Program-made: the position numbers and the translations under genes | Notes under the pieces: model-generated | Database searches by the model: none | Told to the model about the DNA's origin: nothing | What the model saw: the letters and a program-made list of their open reading frames with translations, nothing else | DNA from: Halobacillus fulvus | Lineage (GTDB): Bacteria; Bacillota; Bacilli; Bacillales; Halobacillaceae | NCBI GenBank assembly: GCA_004078665.1 | Contig: SCFO01000002.1 | Span: forward strand, 124,001-188,000 | Length of the DNA stretch: 64,000 nt | Direction of reading: 5' to 3' | Shown here: positions 31,076-39,426 of the stretch, in pieces | Position numbering within the stretch: position 1 is the first letter of the stretch | How the letters are laid out: the number at the start of each line of letters is the position of its first letter

Positions 31076-32070
31076 GACTCCCCGAGGGAAGGAACTTGAA
31101 TATCTTTCGCATGGGTCACCCGGTTGCGGCCATTCTGCTTCGAATAATAAAGCGCTGCATCCGCTTTAGCCAGCAACGTATTTTGGTTATCTTCCGTTTG
31201 GAAAGTGGCGATGCCGATGCTGATCGTCACCGCTTTAATGTCCCAATCCGCCGTTTCTACTGCGTCCCGCCATTTTTCAGCAAGGATACGGGCCTCTTCC
31301 GTATCCGTTTCCGGTAAAAGAACGACAAATTCTTCTCCTCCGTATCGGCACACCGTATCCTGCTTGCGGGCAACGTTCATCAGGATTTTGGCGAGATCAC
31401 GAAGGAACTGGTCCCCGACGAGATGGCCCCACGTGTCATTCACCAATTTGAAATGGTCGATATCGAGAAGGAACAGAGAAAAAGATCGCTCTGTCTGCGT
31501 GTAGAGACTGATCTGATGGTCATACGCCTCAAGGAAACCACGCCGGTTTGTCAAACCGGTCAGACTGTCTGTCGACGCCACCTTGTCCAGTTCTTCGTTC
31601 AGTTCGACGAGCTTGATTGTTTTATCAGCACTTTCCTGGAGGGCGATTTCAAGCCGTGATAAGGCCTCTTGTTTCTCGAGATAGGCTTCTTCCAGCTTCT
31701 TGTTGATCTCTCTGATTTCATTTTCATATTGGATTCGCTTCCTGATCGGTATGACGGTACATTCGATTGTTTCTTCCTTTTCATATCGCGAGATCTTTGC
31801 ATTGAAAATGATCGGTATCGGCTGTCCTTTTTTAGACTGAAGCGACATGTAGACCTCATACACTTCTTCATCCATTTGGATCGCCGGATAAATATGAGAA
31901 TGGAAGAGGAACCGGTTCGCATTCGTCAGGAACGTTTCGATATGCTGACCGATGAGCTCCTCACGGTTATATTGGATCCATTGTAAAAAGGTATCGTTAA
32001 CCGAAAGAATCATCCCCTTCGTATTTAAGGAAAGGTATCCACACGGCGCTTCGTTCAGCTGGTTTTCCAT
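31072..32070 (-). CDS. PAS-GGDEF diguanylate cyclase
   Basis: 332 residues. A PAS domain (about 1-110, APCGYLSLNTKGMILSVN) is joined by a coiled coil (about 115-165) to a GGDEF domain. The active site is GGEEF at 244-248 with an RxxD inhibitory site (Arg235-Asp238) five residues upstream, so it should make cyclic di-GMP with product inhibition. No extracellular or membrane part: a cytosolic sensor. It starts 3 bp after the stop of an RsbQ-like hydrolase gene, suggesting the PAS domain responds to that enzyme, as RsbP does to RsbQ. Confidence 0.88.
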   Translation of the reverse strand: MENQLNEAPCGYLSLNTKGMILSVNDTFLQWIQYNREELIGQHIETFLTNANRFLFHSHIYPAIQMDEEVYEVYMSLQSKKGQPIPIIFNAKISRYEKEETIECTVIPIRKRIQYENEIREINKKLEEAYLEKQEALSRLEIALQESADKTIKLVELNEELDKVASTDSLTGLTNRRGFLEAYDHQISLYTQTERSFSLFLLDIDHFKLVNDTWGHLVGDQFLRDLAKILMNVARKQDTVCRYGGEEFVVLLPETDTEEARILAEKWRDAVETADWDIKAVTISIGIATFQTEDNQNTLLAKADAALYYSKQNGRNRVTHAKDIQVPSLGES

Positions 32071-32073
32071 CGG

Positions 32074-32892
32074 TCACTTCTCCTTTCCGTACCCGCGCTC
32101 CTTCAAATAATCGTCAATCAGATCCACCGTTTCATCCGGATGACTAAGCTGTGGATAGTGTCCTTTTGCTTCGATGATTGCAAGGGAGCTATTTGGTATG
32201 TTCTCGTGTAAATAGTTTCCGACAGCTAATGGGACAAAACTGTCTTCTGCACATTGGATGATCAGGGAAGGCACCTTCAGCTTTTTCACGTCCTCCCGAT
32301 GATCGGAATACAGTGTCGCACTTAAAAAGTTGCGGGTAATCGCTGGGTGATTCTCAGAAAATTGCTTTTCCATCTGCCGCGAAATCGGCGCTTCTATAGG
32401 AGCACCAGTTGCAGCAGGAGCCATATAGCTTGCCCAGCCTATAAAATTCATTTCCATCATATGTAGCAAATCGTCAATATCGCTTCTTTCAAATCCTCCT
32501 GTATAGCCTTCATCATTCAAATATCTTGGGGACGGCCCGATCATGATCAGCTCTTTGAAAAGCTTTGGTTTCTTATTGGCTGCCAATACGCCAATCATGC
32601 TGCTGACGGAATGCCCGACAAAAATACAGTCCTCGAGATTAAGAGACTCACAGATGTCGAGAATGTCCTCCGCGTAGCCTTCCAGTTTCGCATACTTCTG
32701 ACGATCATAGGCATCGATATCCGAATCACCAGACCCGACATAGTCGAATAAAACCAAGCGGAAGTCTTCCTGAAAATGTGACACAACCTTTCGCCATACA
32801 GATTGATCAGCGCCGAAACCATGGGCGAAAATAACCGTCTGATCCCCTGTACCTAATGTGTGGATATTGTATCGTTCAGTCGTCAACGTCAT
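32074..32892 (-). CDS. RsbQ-like alpha/beta hydrolase
   Basis: 272 residues with the alpha/beta-hydrolase core: oxyanion loop FAHGFGADQSVW, nucleophile Ser95 in VGHSVSSM, acid in QCAEDSFVP and catalytic His in KGHYPQLSHP. The HGFG-DQ-W, FDYVGSGDSD and GPSPRYLND motifs are specific to the RsbQ/D14/KAI2 group. In B. subtilis RsbQ supplies the PAS-domain signal that activates RsbP in the sigma-B energy-stress pathway. Here the downstream partner is a PAS-GGDEF cyclase instead of a PP2C phosphatase. The ATG at 32892 follows AGGAGG. Confidence 0.88.
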   Translation of the reverse strand: MTLTTERYNIHTLGTGDQTVIFAHGFGADQSVWRKVVSHFQEDFRLVLFDYVGSGDSDIDAYDRQKYAKLEGYAEDILDICESLNLEDCIFVGHSVSSMIGVLAANKKPKLFKELIMIGPSPRYLNDEGYTGGFERSDIDDLLHMMEMNFIGWASYMAPAATGAPIEAPISRQMEKQFSENHPAITRNFLSATLYSDHREDVKKLKVPSLIIQCAEDSFVPLAVGNYLHENIPNSSLAIIEAKGHYPQLSHPDETVDLIDDYLKERGYGKEK

Positions 32893-33032
32893 TCCGTACA
32901 CCTCCTGACTCTATTATAAGCAAAAAAAGGGATTAATGTATATCAAACCCAAAGAGAATATACACAACCAGGTGATTTTTCCATTGTGGTTAAACTATAA
33001 AACTACCCCCTTATCTTTGTGTTTCCGCCACG

Positions 33033-33062
33033 TTGTAGAAGGAGGGGGTTCGTCGTTATAAT
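33033..33062 (+). promoter_or_regulatory. Sigma-A promoter of the put operon
   Basis: TTGTAG (33033-33038), 18-bp spacer and a perfect TATAAT (33057-33062), about 80 bp before putB. A C-rich/G-rich inverted repeat (CCCCC near 33006-33010, GGGGG near 33044-33048) surrounds the -35 and could be part of the regulator site or a hairpin. Confidence 0.65.
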
Positions 33063-33142
33063 TTTCTTAACAATTAAAAATTTCACTCATCCACCGCAAG
33101 GACCTTCATGGTTCGTGACAGGAGAAAGAGGAAAGGGGTGTG

Positions 33143-34066
33143 ATGATCTTGGAAGCCATTAGTAAAAATTTCTTTTTGTACCTTTCGAATAATAAATGGC
33201 TGGATCGCTTAGCAAAGCGTTTTGGTAGTAATTTCGGGGCTGACAAGATTGTTGGAGGGGAGACGATCTCCCAGGCAATTCCGATCATTCAACAGTTGAA
33301 CCATGAAGGACTGCACGTCACAGTGGATCATTTAGGTGAATTTGTTCATTCCGAACAAGAAGCGAAAGACCGAACACAGGAGTGCATTCGCAGCATTCAG
33401 GCGATTGCGTCCCATCAATTGAATTCAGAGGTATCCCTGAAGCTGACATCACTCGGCCTGGATATCTCACATGAGCTTGTACGGGAGAATATGCAATTGA
33501 TATTGAAGGCAGCGGAGAAGTACGACATTACGGTGACGATTGATATGGAAGATTCCTCAAGATGCGGGGCAACGCTCGAGATTTATAAAGAGCTGAAAGA
33601 AACCTATCCGAATCTTGGAACGGTCATCCAGTCATACTTGTACCGATCGGATGAAGACCTCGACGACTTGAATGAGTACGATCCTTACTTGCGACTTGTA
33701 AAAGGGGCCTATAAGGAACCGGGGACGGTCGCGTTTCCAGAGAAAAAAATCGTCGATGATAATTTGAAACACCTGATCAAGAAAAATCTCTTAAACGGAA
33801 ATTACACGGCCGTAGCCAGCCACGACGATGCCATCATCGAGTTCACCAAACAGCTCGTGCAAGAACACGAAGTTCCGGCTGACCGCTTTGAATTCCAGAT
33901 GCTTTACGGCATGAGGAATGATACACAGAAGAAGCTGGTCGAGGAAGGCTACAAAGTCCGCGTATATCTTCCATATGGAGAAGATTGGTATGGATATTTC
34001 ATGCGACGTCTCGCTGAACGTCCAGCCAACATCTCTTTTGCAGTAAAAGGCATTTTCAGTAAATAA
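33143..34066 (+). CDS. putB: Proline dehydrogenase
   Basis: A monofunctional FAD-dependent proline dehydrogenase of about 307 residues that oxidises proline to pyrroline-5-carboxylate. Motifs: EVSLKLTSLGLDI, TVTIDMEDSS, YLRLVKGAYKEP (catalytic Lys), ASHDDAIIEF, FEFQMLYGMR and VRVYLPYGEDWYGYFMRRLAERPAN in part, the flavin/substrate-binding end. The start could be the GTG at 33140, ATG at 33143 or TTG at 33149. First gene of a two-gene operon with the P5C dehydrogenase. Confidence 0.93.
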   Translation: MILEAISKNFFLYLSNNKWLDRLAKRFGSNFGADKIVGGETISQAIPIIQQLNHEGLHVTVDHLGEFVHSEQEAKDRTQECIRSIQAIASHQLNSEVSLKLTSLGLDISHELVRENMQLILKAAEKYDITVTIDMEDSSRCGATLEIYKELKETYPNLGTVIQSYLYRSDEDLDDLNEYDPYLRLVKGAYKEPGTVAFPEKKIVDDNLKHLIKKNLLNGNYTAVASHDDAIIEFTKQLVQEHEVPADRFEFQMLYGMRNDTQKKLVEEGYKVRVYLPYGEDWYGYFMRRLAERPANISFAVKGIFSK

Positions 34067-34096
34067 CACTTTGATGATATAGAAGGAGGAATTACC

Positions 34097-35644
34097 ATGG
34101 TACAACCATACAAACACGAACCATTTACAGATTTCACGATCGAGGAGAACAAGAAAGCTTTTGAGGACGCTTTGAAAAAGGTGGAAAAAGAGCTAGGTCA
34201 GCATCATGACCTGTTAATAGATGGCGAACGCATCCGCACAGACGATGTGATTACATCGATCAACCCGGCGAATACGAAGCAAGTGGTCGGTACCGTCTCC
34301 AAAGCGAACCAGGAGCTTGCTGAAAAAGCAATCCAATCAGCAGCAGAAGCTTTTGAAGGCTGGAGAAAATGGGATCCTCGTGCCCGCGCAGAGCTTCTGT
34401 TCCGTGCAGCTCACATTATCCGCCGCCGTAAGCATGAATTCTCGGCTTACCTTGTCTATGAAGTTGGCAAACCGTGGAAGGAAGCGGATGCGGATACAGC
34501 AGAGGCGATTGATTTCCTTGAATACTATGCTCGTCAGATGATCGAACTGAAGGAAGGTAAAGCGATTGAAAGCCGTCCAGGTGAACAGAACCGTTACGTC
34601 TACACGCCAACAGGTGTCGCCGTCGTCATCCCACCATGGAACCTTGCTTTTGCCATCATGGCTGGAACAGCAGTGGCTCCACTCGTGACAGGAAGCACGG
34701 TAGTTATGAAGCCAGCGAGTAACAGCCCGGTCGTTGCCGCTAAATTCCTTGAAGTATTAGAAGAAGCAGGCCTTCCAAAAGGTGTGCTGAACTTTGTACC
34801 AGGAAGCGGCGGAGAAGTGGGAGACTATTTAGTCGATCACCCGAAAACAGCTTTGATTTCCTTCACAGGTTCTCGTGATGTTGGAACGCGCATTCTTCAG
34901 CGTGCTTCTGTCATTCAAGAAGGTCAGAACCACATCAAGCAAGTCATCGCGGAAATGGGTGGGAAGGATACAGTTGTCGTTGATAAAGAAGCGAACCTTG
35001 AAACAGCAGCAGATGCTGTCATCACGTCCGCTTTCGGATTCTCCGGCCAAAAATGTTCCTCCGGATCCCGTGTCGTTGCCCATGAGGATGTCTACGACCA
35101 ACTGCTTGACATGGTGAAAGAGCGTACAGAGAAGCTAACGCTTGGAAATGCTTCCGAGGAGAATGTCTATATGGGACCGGTCGTCGATCAAGGCGCATTT
35201 GATAAGATTATGAGCTACATCGACATCGGAAAAGAAGAAGGGCGCCTCATCACAGGTGGTAAAGGCGATGATTCGAAAGGCTACTTCATCGAGCCGACGG
35301 TGTTTGCTGATCTTGCTCCGGACTCCCGTATGCAGCAGGAAGAAATCTTCGGACCTGTTGTCTGCTTCACTAAAGTAAAAGATTTTGAAGAGGCAATCGA
35401 GGTCGCGAACAACACTGAATACGGCCTTACAGGTGCTGTCATTTCCGATAACCGTGAGCATCTTGAAATCGCGAAGCGCGATTTCCACGTCGGAAACCTA
35501 TACTTCAACCGTAGCTGTACAGGCGCGATTGTAGGATACCAGCCGTTCGGTGGATTCAAAATGTCCGGTACAGATTCCAAAGCCGGTGGACCAGATTACC
35601 TTGCCCTTCACATGCAGGCAAAAACAGTATCCGAAATGTTCTAA
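34097..35644 (+). CDS. putC: 1-pyrroline-5-carboxylate dehydrogenase
   Basis: A 515-residue aldehyde dehydrogenase that converts P5C semialdehyde to glutamate with NAD. Seen: [32 protein letters not shown], catalytic Glu in VIAEMGGKD and nucleophile Cys in [10 protein letters not shown]; the C-terminal [20 protein letters not shown] is typical of the RocA/PutC branch. Start follows GAAGGAGG. Being in an operon with putB and near putR points to PutC rather than RocA of arginine catabolism. Confidence 0.93.
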   Translation: MVQPYKHEPFTDFTIEENKKAFEDALKKVEKELGQHHDLLIDGERIRTDDVITSINPANTKQVVGTVSKANQELAEKAIQSAAEAFEGWRKWDPRARAELLFRAAHIIRRRKHEFSAYLVYEVGKPWKEADADTAEAIDFLEYYARQMIELKEGKAIESRPGEQNRYVYTPTGVAVVIPPWNLAFAIMAGTAVAPLVTGSTVVMKPASNSPVVAAKFLEVLEEAGLPKGVLNFVPGSGGEVGDYLVDHPKTALISFTGSRDVGTRILQRASVIQEGQNHIKQVIAEMGGKDTVVVDKEANLETAADAVITSAFGFSGQKCSSGSRVVAHEDVYDQLLDMVKERTEKLTLGNASEENVYMGPVVDQGAFDKIMSYIDIGKEEGRLITGGKGDDSKGYFIEPTVFADLAPDSRMQQEEIFGPVVCFTKVKDFEEAIEVANNTEYGLTGAVISDNREHLEIAKRDFHVGNLYFNRSCTGAIVGYQPFGGFKMSGTDSKAGGPDYLALHMQAKTVSEMF

Positions 35645-35656
35645 TCAACCATACAC

Positions 35657-35687
35657 AAAAGGACTCCCAACTCGGGGGTCCTTTTTT
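35657..35687 (+). terminator. Terminator of putBC
   Basis: AAAAGGAC-TCCC pairs with GGGG-GTCCTTTT, followed by T residues. Confidence 0.85.
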
Positions 35688-35704
35688 ATGCTTTAATTTT
35701 ATAA

Positions 35705-35801
35705 GAAAAACCCATTCCATGAGCGTGCGCTGATCTCTCTCAGACTACGTCCTTTGCGGTCATACCTGCCCTGTTTTCATAAAGTAGTCTCAGGGTTTTT
35801 C
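35705..35801. ncRNA. Compact structured intergenic element, unidentified
   Basis: Nested pairings: outer GAAAAACCC (35705-35713) with GGGTTTTTC (35793-35801); inner AGACTAC (35742-35748) with GTAGTCT (35784-35790); and TGAG (35719-35722) with CTCA (35738-35741). Together they could form a three-way-junction-like fold of about 97 nt. T or A runs at both ends make either strand possible. It may be a small RNA, a structured repeat, or a relic; I cannot assign a family. Confidence 0.35.
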
Positions 35802-35929
35802 CGCTTCACCTTACCGTACAATGTGAACGAAAAGTCTTGTTAAGTAAGTGTAAGCCATTAACGTTTGATAGGCATTCTTTTTTGATATGGAAGTAGTACT
35901 ATTTGGAAGAGAGGGAGCACTCTTAATTG

Positions 35930-36084
35930 GTGGGGTGATTGGGAAACGGCGAGACTCCCGCCGGAGAAGGGGGCTAGGCGAGACCCCCGCCGGAGAAGGG
36001 GGCTAGGCGAGACCCGGGAAGGCGTATGCCTGAGGAAGCTTGCCGGTCCGCCGCAGGAAAGCGAGTCGTTTCCCAACCACCCCT
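35930..36084. repeat. Dispersed palindromic repeat, divergent copy with internal 29-bp duplication
   Basis: Ends form an inverted repeat (GGGGTGATTGGGAAACG against CGTTTCCCAACCACCCC). GGCGAGACTC near one end and GGAAAGCGAGTC near the other match the repeats at 37685, 44388 and about 56100. Inside, a 29-bp unit beginning GAGAC-CCCCGCCGGAG is repeated in tandem (35951-35979 and 35980-36008). Outside its core the flanks do not match the other copies. Confidence 0.75.
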
Positions 36085-36223
36085 TCTCCTTTTAACATCT
36101 CTCTCTTATACTCTCCTAAATGGAACAGCAAAGCTTTTTCTTTCCATTCGTTCAAGCTATAATGAGGGATAACGAAATGAACCCTATCGTTCATACAGCC
36201 CAGATGGAAAGGTACGAGTTGCG

Positions 36224-37489
36224 ATGGAAACGAAAGAGCTTATTCTTCAAACAGAAGATATTCATAAAGCGACCGATTTGATCAGCTCCCAGCTCAGAAA
36301 ACCGGTCATCATCGAAAATAAAAACTTCGAACTGGTCTCCTACAGCTCCATCTTCGAAGATTTCGATCAGACCCAGCAAAAAACGATCCTCTCAAAGAAA
36401 TGTCCAATTTTCATCATCGACCGGTTGAAAAAAGAGGGGATCGTCCAGCGTTTGGACCGAAATCCGGACCCGATCCGCGTCCATCCGATTGAAGAGCTTG
36501 GTTTTCATCAGCGGATTGTGATTGCAGCCAAGCACCTCGGTCATACGATGGGATATGTCTGGGTCCAGGAATCGGACCAGTGGATGGATCAAGAGGAATT
36601 GAATTTCCTTGAAGCCGTCACACCACATATCGGCCAGCTTATGAATGATATGCAGGCGAAGGTGAATGCACGGGATGGTAGGAAGGATGAGCTGCTCTGG
36701 CAGCTGCTTCATCATGAGTACGGAAGCGAGAGTCAATTCAGACATGATGCGTCGCTTGCCAAGCTGTCTCTCCCTGACCGTTACTCTGTCGTCGTCTTTT
36801 CAGTAACAGCCCCTGAACATAACGATATGCTTGGACAATTGGTAAGCATCATTCAACGATTTAAACGCCACCGCCGTCTGTATTATCTCAAGTCGGAATT
36901 CCAAGTGGTCATTGTTGTCGAAGGAAAAGCGCGTGATAAACTCTCCTCGCGTGATCTCGCTCGTGATTTTATTGAAGCGGTCAAAAATGAGACGGGAGAA
37001 GAGCACTTTTACAACTTCTTGATCGGGGTCGGAAAGGAATATACACGTCTGTACTATATGAGAAAAAGCTTTCTCGAAGCTCTTGAAGTAATTGAGATCG
37101 CCAACTTTATCAGCCCATTGCCGGAAATGATGCCGCGTGAGTTTGCTAAACTTGGCATTTACAGATATGTCGCAGCTCTTTATGAGAAGAACAGTTCTGA
37201 GGATTATTACAGTGAAGATTTACTGCTTTTGATTCAAAACGATATGGAAAAGCAGACAGATCTGCTTCGGACGCTCGAAGTCTACTTAGCCAATAATGGA
37301 AAAGGGAAGCAGACGGCACAGGAGCTGTTCATTCATCCGAATACGCTCAATTACCGGATCAAACAGATTCAGGAGCTGACGAACATCGATTTTTCGGATT
37401 TTAATATGAAGGCGTATCTTTATACGGAGCTTTTGCTGTTGAATAATGTTTCTTCTTATTATGAACGTTATAAGTCAGCGCTTATATAA
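36224..37489 (+). CDS. putR: PutR-like PucR family activator of proline catabolism
   Basis: 421 residues: an N-terminal sensor region, a GGDEF-related central domain typical of PucR/CdaR proteins, and a C-terminal HTH (LRTLEVYLANNGKGKQTAQE, then LFIHPNTLNYRIKQIQEL). Length and position beside putBC match B. subtilis PutR, which activates put genes in response to proline. A TATAAT at 36158 is the likely -10 of its promoter. RBS GGAAAGG. Confidence 0.88.
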   Translation: METKELILQTEDIHKATDLISSQLRKPVIIENKNFELVSYSSIFEDFDQTQQKTILSKKCPIFIIDRLKKEGIVQRLDRNPDPIRVHPIEELGFHQRIVIAAKHLGHTMGYVWVQESDQWMDQEELNFLEAVTPHIGQLMNDMQAKVNARDGRKDELLWQLLHHEYGSESQFRHDASLAKLSLPDRYSVVVFSVTAPEHNDMLGQLVSIIQRFKRHRRLYYLKSEFQVVIVVEGKARDKLSSRDLARDFIEAVKNETGEEHFYNFLIGVGKEYTRLYYMRKSFLEALEVIEIANFISPLPEMMPREFAKLGIYRYVAALYEKNSSEDYYSEDLLLLIQNDMEKQTDLLRTLEVYLANNGKGKQTAQELFIHPNTLNYRIKQIQELTNIDFSDFNMKAYLYTELLLLNNVSSYYERYKSALI

Positions 37490-37490
37490 A

Positions 37491-37540
37491 AAAACACCCA
37501 CCTGGAATCCATGTCCTTATGATTCCAGATGGGTGTTTTG
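37491..37540 (+). terminator. Terminator of putR
   Basis: AAAACACCCACCTGGAATC pairs with GATTCCAGATGGGTGTTTT (one mismatch) around an 11-nt loop, then T residues. Confidence 0.9.
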
Positions 37541-37684
37541 TGTTTTTTTCCATTTAAATGGGGTGTGATTCACTTATAGGCACTAAAAGTTGTTGAATCA
37601 AATAGTAGTGCACTCGTTTCATGTCTTGTATAGTTTTGACCAACGTCCTCAACAATTGATGTTGCCGTTCCCCTATTCTAGGGA

Positions 37685-37806
37685 GGAGGTCCGGGAAATG
37701 ACGAGACTCCTATGGGAAGGAAAGGGCAGGCTGAGATCCCGCAGGAGCGGAGCTGCGAGGAAGCTCAGCGCCCGCCCATGGAAAGCGAGTTATTTCCCGG
37801 ACCTCC
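37685..37806. repeat. Dispersed palindromic repeat, core copy
   Basis: Ends GGAGGTCCGGGAAAT and ATTTCCCGGACCTCC are perfect 15-bp inverted repeats. The interior shares GACGAGACTCCTATGGG, GGGCAGGCTGAGATCCCGCA and GCTCAGCGCCCGCCCATGGA with the copy at 44388-44508. Weak similarity continues outside: GATGTTGCCGTT on the left and AAAACGGAAAC on the right match the outer ends of the larger copies. Small open frames across it are spurious. The rest of the 37541-37868 gap shows nothing else. Confidence 0.85.
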
Positions 37807-37868
37807 AAACTCTGGCATCGAAAACGGAAACATTCCAATTGGTTATATCAAGCCTGTGAAAGTACAAT

Positions 37869-39308
37869 TTAAGCTTCTCGTGGTTTTTGGACGGTGGATT
37901 TAGCTGTTTCCGCTTCACCTTTTGGATTTTTGATGAAAAAGGCCATGACGAATCCGACGACCGCAATGACACCTGCGACGATAAAGGATACGTTGACGCC
38001 GTGAATCAAACCGGATACACCTTCAGATGGGTTGGCCTGACTTGTCATGACGGAGACGAGTAAGGCAGTTCCTACGGCTCCGGAGACTTGGCGCATCGTA
38101 TTGTTCATCGCTGTACCGTGCGGCATCAAATGATTTGGAAGTTGATTGAGTCCGGCCGTTGTGACTGGCATCATAACCATCGCGATGCCGAACATCCGAA
38201 CACAGTTTACGAGCGCTAAATAGGTGAACGATGTCGCTGTCGTCAAGTTCGTAAACATGAACGTTGAGATGACAAGCAGTCCGAGACCGATGACGGCGAG
38301 CCATTTTGCTCCGAACTTATCAAACAATCGTCCGGTAATCGGGTTCATGATCCCCATCAATAAAGCACCAGGGAGCAGCATAAGGCCTGATTCAAAGGCT
38401 GTGAATCCGAGCATATCCTGCATCATGATCGGAAGAATGACGGCGCCACCGATCATCGCAATAAATACGACCATCCCGAGAGCTGTTGTTAAGGTGAAAA
38501 TCTTGTATTTGAAAATGCGGAATTCGAGAATTGGTCGCTCCAATTTCAACTGCCGCAAAATAAACAGTGTCAGAGTTACACCACCAACAGCTAGAGATAG
38601 CATGACATCGAAGCTTCCCCAGCCTGCGCTACCGGCGACACTGAATCCGTAAAGAATCCCTCCGAAACCAAAAGTGGAGAGAATGATCGAAATCGGATCG
38701 ACTTTCGGGAATGTCTGCTTGGTTACGTTTTTCAAAATGAAGTACGCGACAATGATGTCAATGATAGCAATCGGCAAAATGACGAGGAACAAGCTTCTCC
38801 ACGGGAATTGTTCGACGAGCCACCCGGAAAGCGTTGGTCCGATAGCTGGTGCAAAAGCGATGACGAGTCCGAACATTCCCATCGCTGAGCCCCGTTTTTC
38901 AATAGGGAAAATCAAAAACAGGATCGTCTGCATTAACGGAAGAATGATACCGGCCCCCGATGCCTGCAAGATCCGCCCGGTCAAAAGGACCGTGAAGTTC
39001 GGTGCGATGGCACAAACGAGCGTACCGAACGCAAACAGACCGATGGCGGTTAAAAATAATCGCCTTGTTGTAAATCGTTCAATTAAAAACGCGGTGATCG
39101 GTATCATGATTCCGTTCACAAGCATAAAAATCGATTGCAGCCACTGGGCTGTATTCGCATCAAGCTGCAAATCACGCATAATATGTGGGAGCGCCGTTGC
39201 CAGTAAGGTCTGGTTCAGAATGGCAACAAAGGCTCCTGAAATCAACACGATCATCAAAGGGACGCGGTTGACACTTTGCGGATTTTCTTGAGCGTTCTGT
39301 TCTGACAT
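37869..39308 (-). CDS. DHA2 family multidrug efflux MFS transporter (14 TM)
   Basis: 479 residues with about 14 hydrophobic segments; the N-terminal FVAILNQTLLATALPHIMRD is the DHA2 (EmrB/QacA/LmrB) signature in TM1, and GRILQASGAGIILPLMQ is motif C-like. It should export drugs by proton antiport. RBS GAAGGAA. A palindrome just upstream of the gene suggests control by a TetR- or MarR-type repressor, not encoded next to it. Confidence 0.88.
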   Translation of the reverse strand: MSEQNAQENPQSVNRVPLMIVLISGAFVAILNQTLLATALPHIMRDLQLDANTAQWLQSIFMLVNGIMIPITAFLIERFTTRRLFLTAIGLFAFGTLVCAIAPNFTVLLTGRILQASGAGIILPLMQTILFLIFPIEKRGSAMGMFGLVIAFAPAIGPTLSGWLVEQFPWRSLFLVILPIAIIDIIVAYFILKNVTKQTFPKVDPISIILSTFGFGGILYGFSVAGSAGWGSFDVMLSLAVGGVTLTLFILRQLKLERPILEFRIFKYKIFTLTTALGMVVFIAMIGGAVILPIMMQDMLGFTAFESGLMLLPGALLMGIMNPITGRLFDKFGAKWLAVIGLGLLVISTFMFTNLTTATSFTYLALVNCVRMFGIAMVMMPVTTAGLNQLPNHLMPHGTAMNNTMRQVSGAVGTALLVSVMTSQANPSEGVSGLIHGVNVSFIVAGVIAVVGFVMAFFIKNPKGEAETAKSTVQKPREA

Positions 39309-39329
39309 GTTGTATTCCTTCTTTCCATT

Positions 39330-39347
39330 TACTTAGGTCACTAAGTA
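39330..39347. promoter_or_regulatory. Palindromic operator upstream of the DHA2 exporter
   Basis: TACTTAG-GTCA-CTAAGTA, perfect 7-bp arms, 22 bp before the start codon and hence near the transcription start. Typical of TetR-family sites. Confidence 0.6.
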
Positions 39348-39390
39348 TTAAGTTTAGCATAGGAAGAGAGGAACGTTTAGTGATTTGCAC

Positions 39391-39420
39391 ACAAAAAAGC
39401 TGCAGAAATATTCTGCAGCC
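39391..39420 (-). terminator. Terminator of the symporter gene
   Basis: AGCTGCAGAA pairs with TTCTGCAGC around ATAT; read leftward it ends in TTTTTT. Confidence 0.85.
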
Positions 39421-39426
39421 TAAATT

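Noticed and set aside
37590-37903. Small frames across the dispersed repeat (also at 55840-56272 and 35858-36194)
   Set aside because: They follow the palindromic repeat, have no ribosome binding sites and differ between copies.
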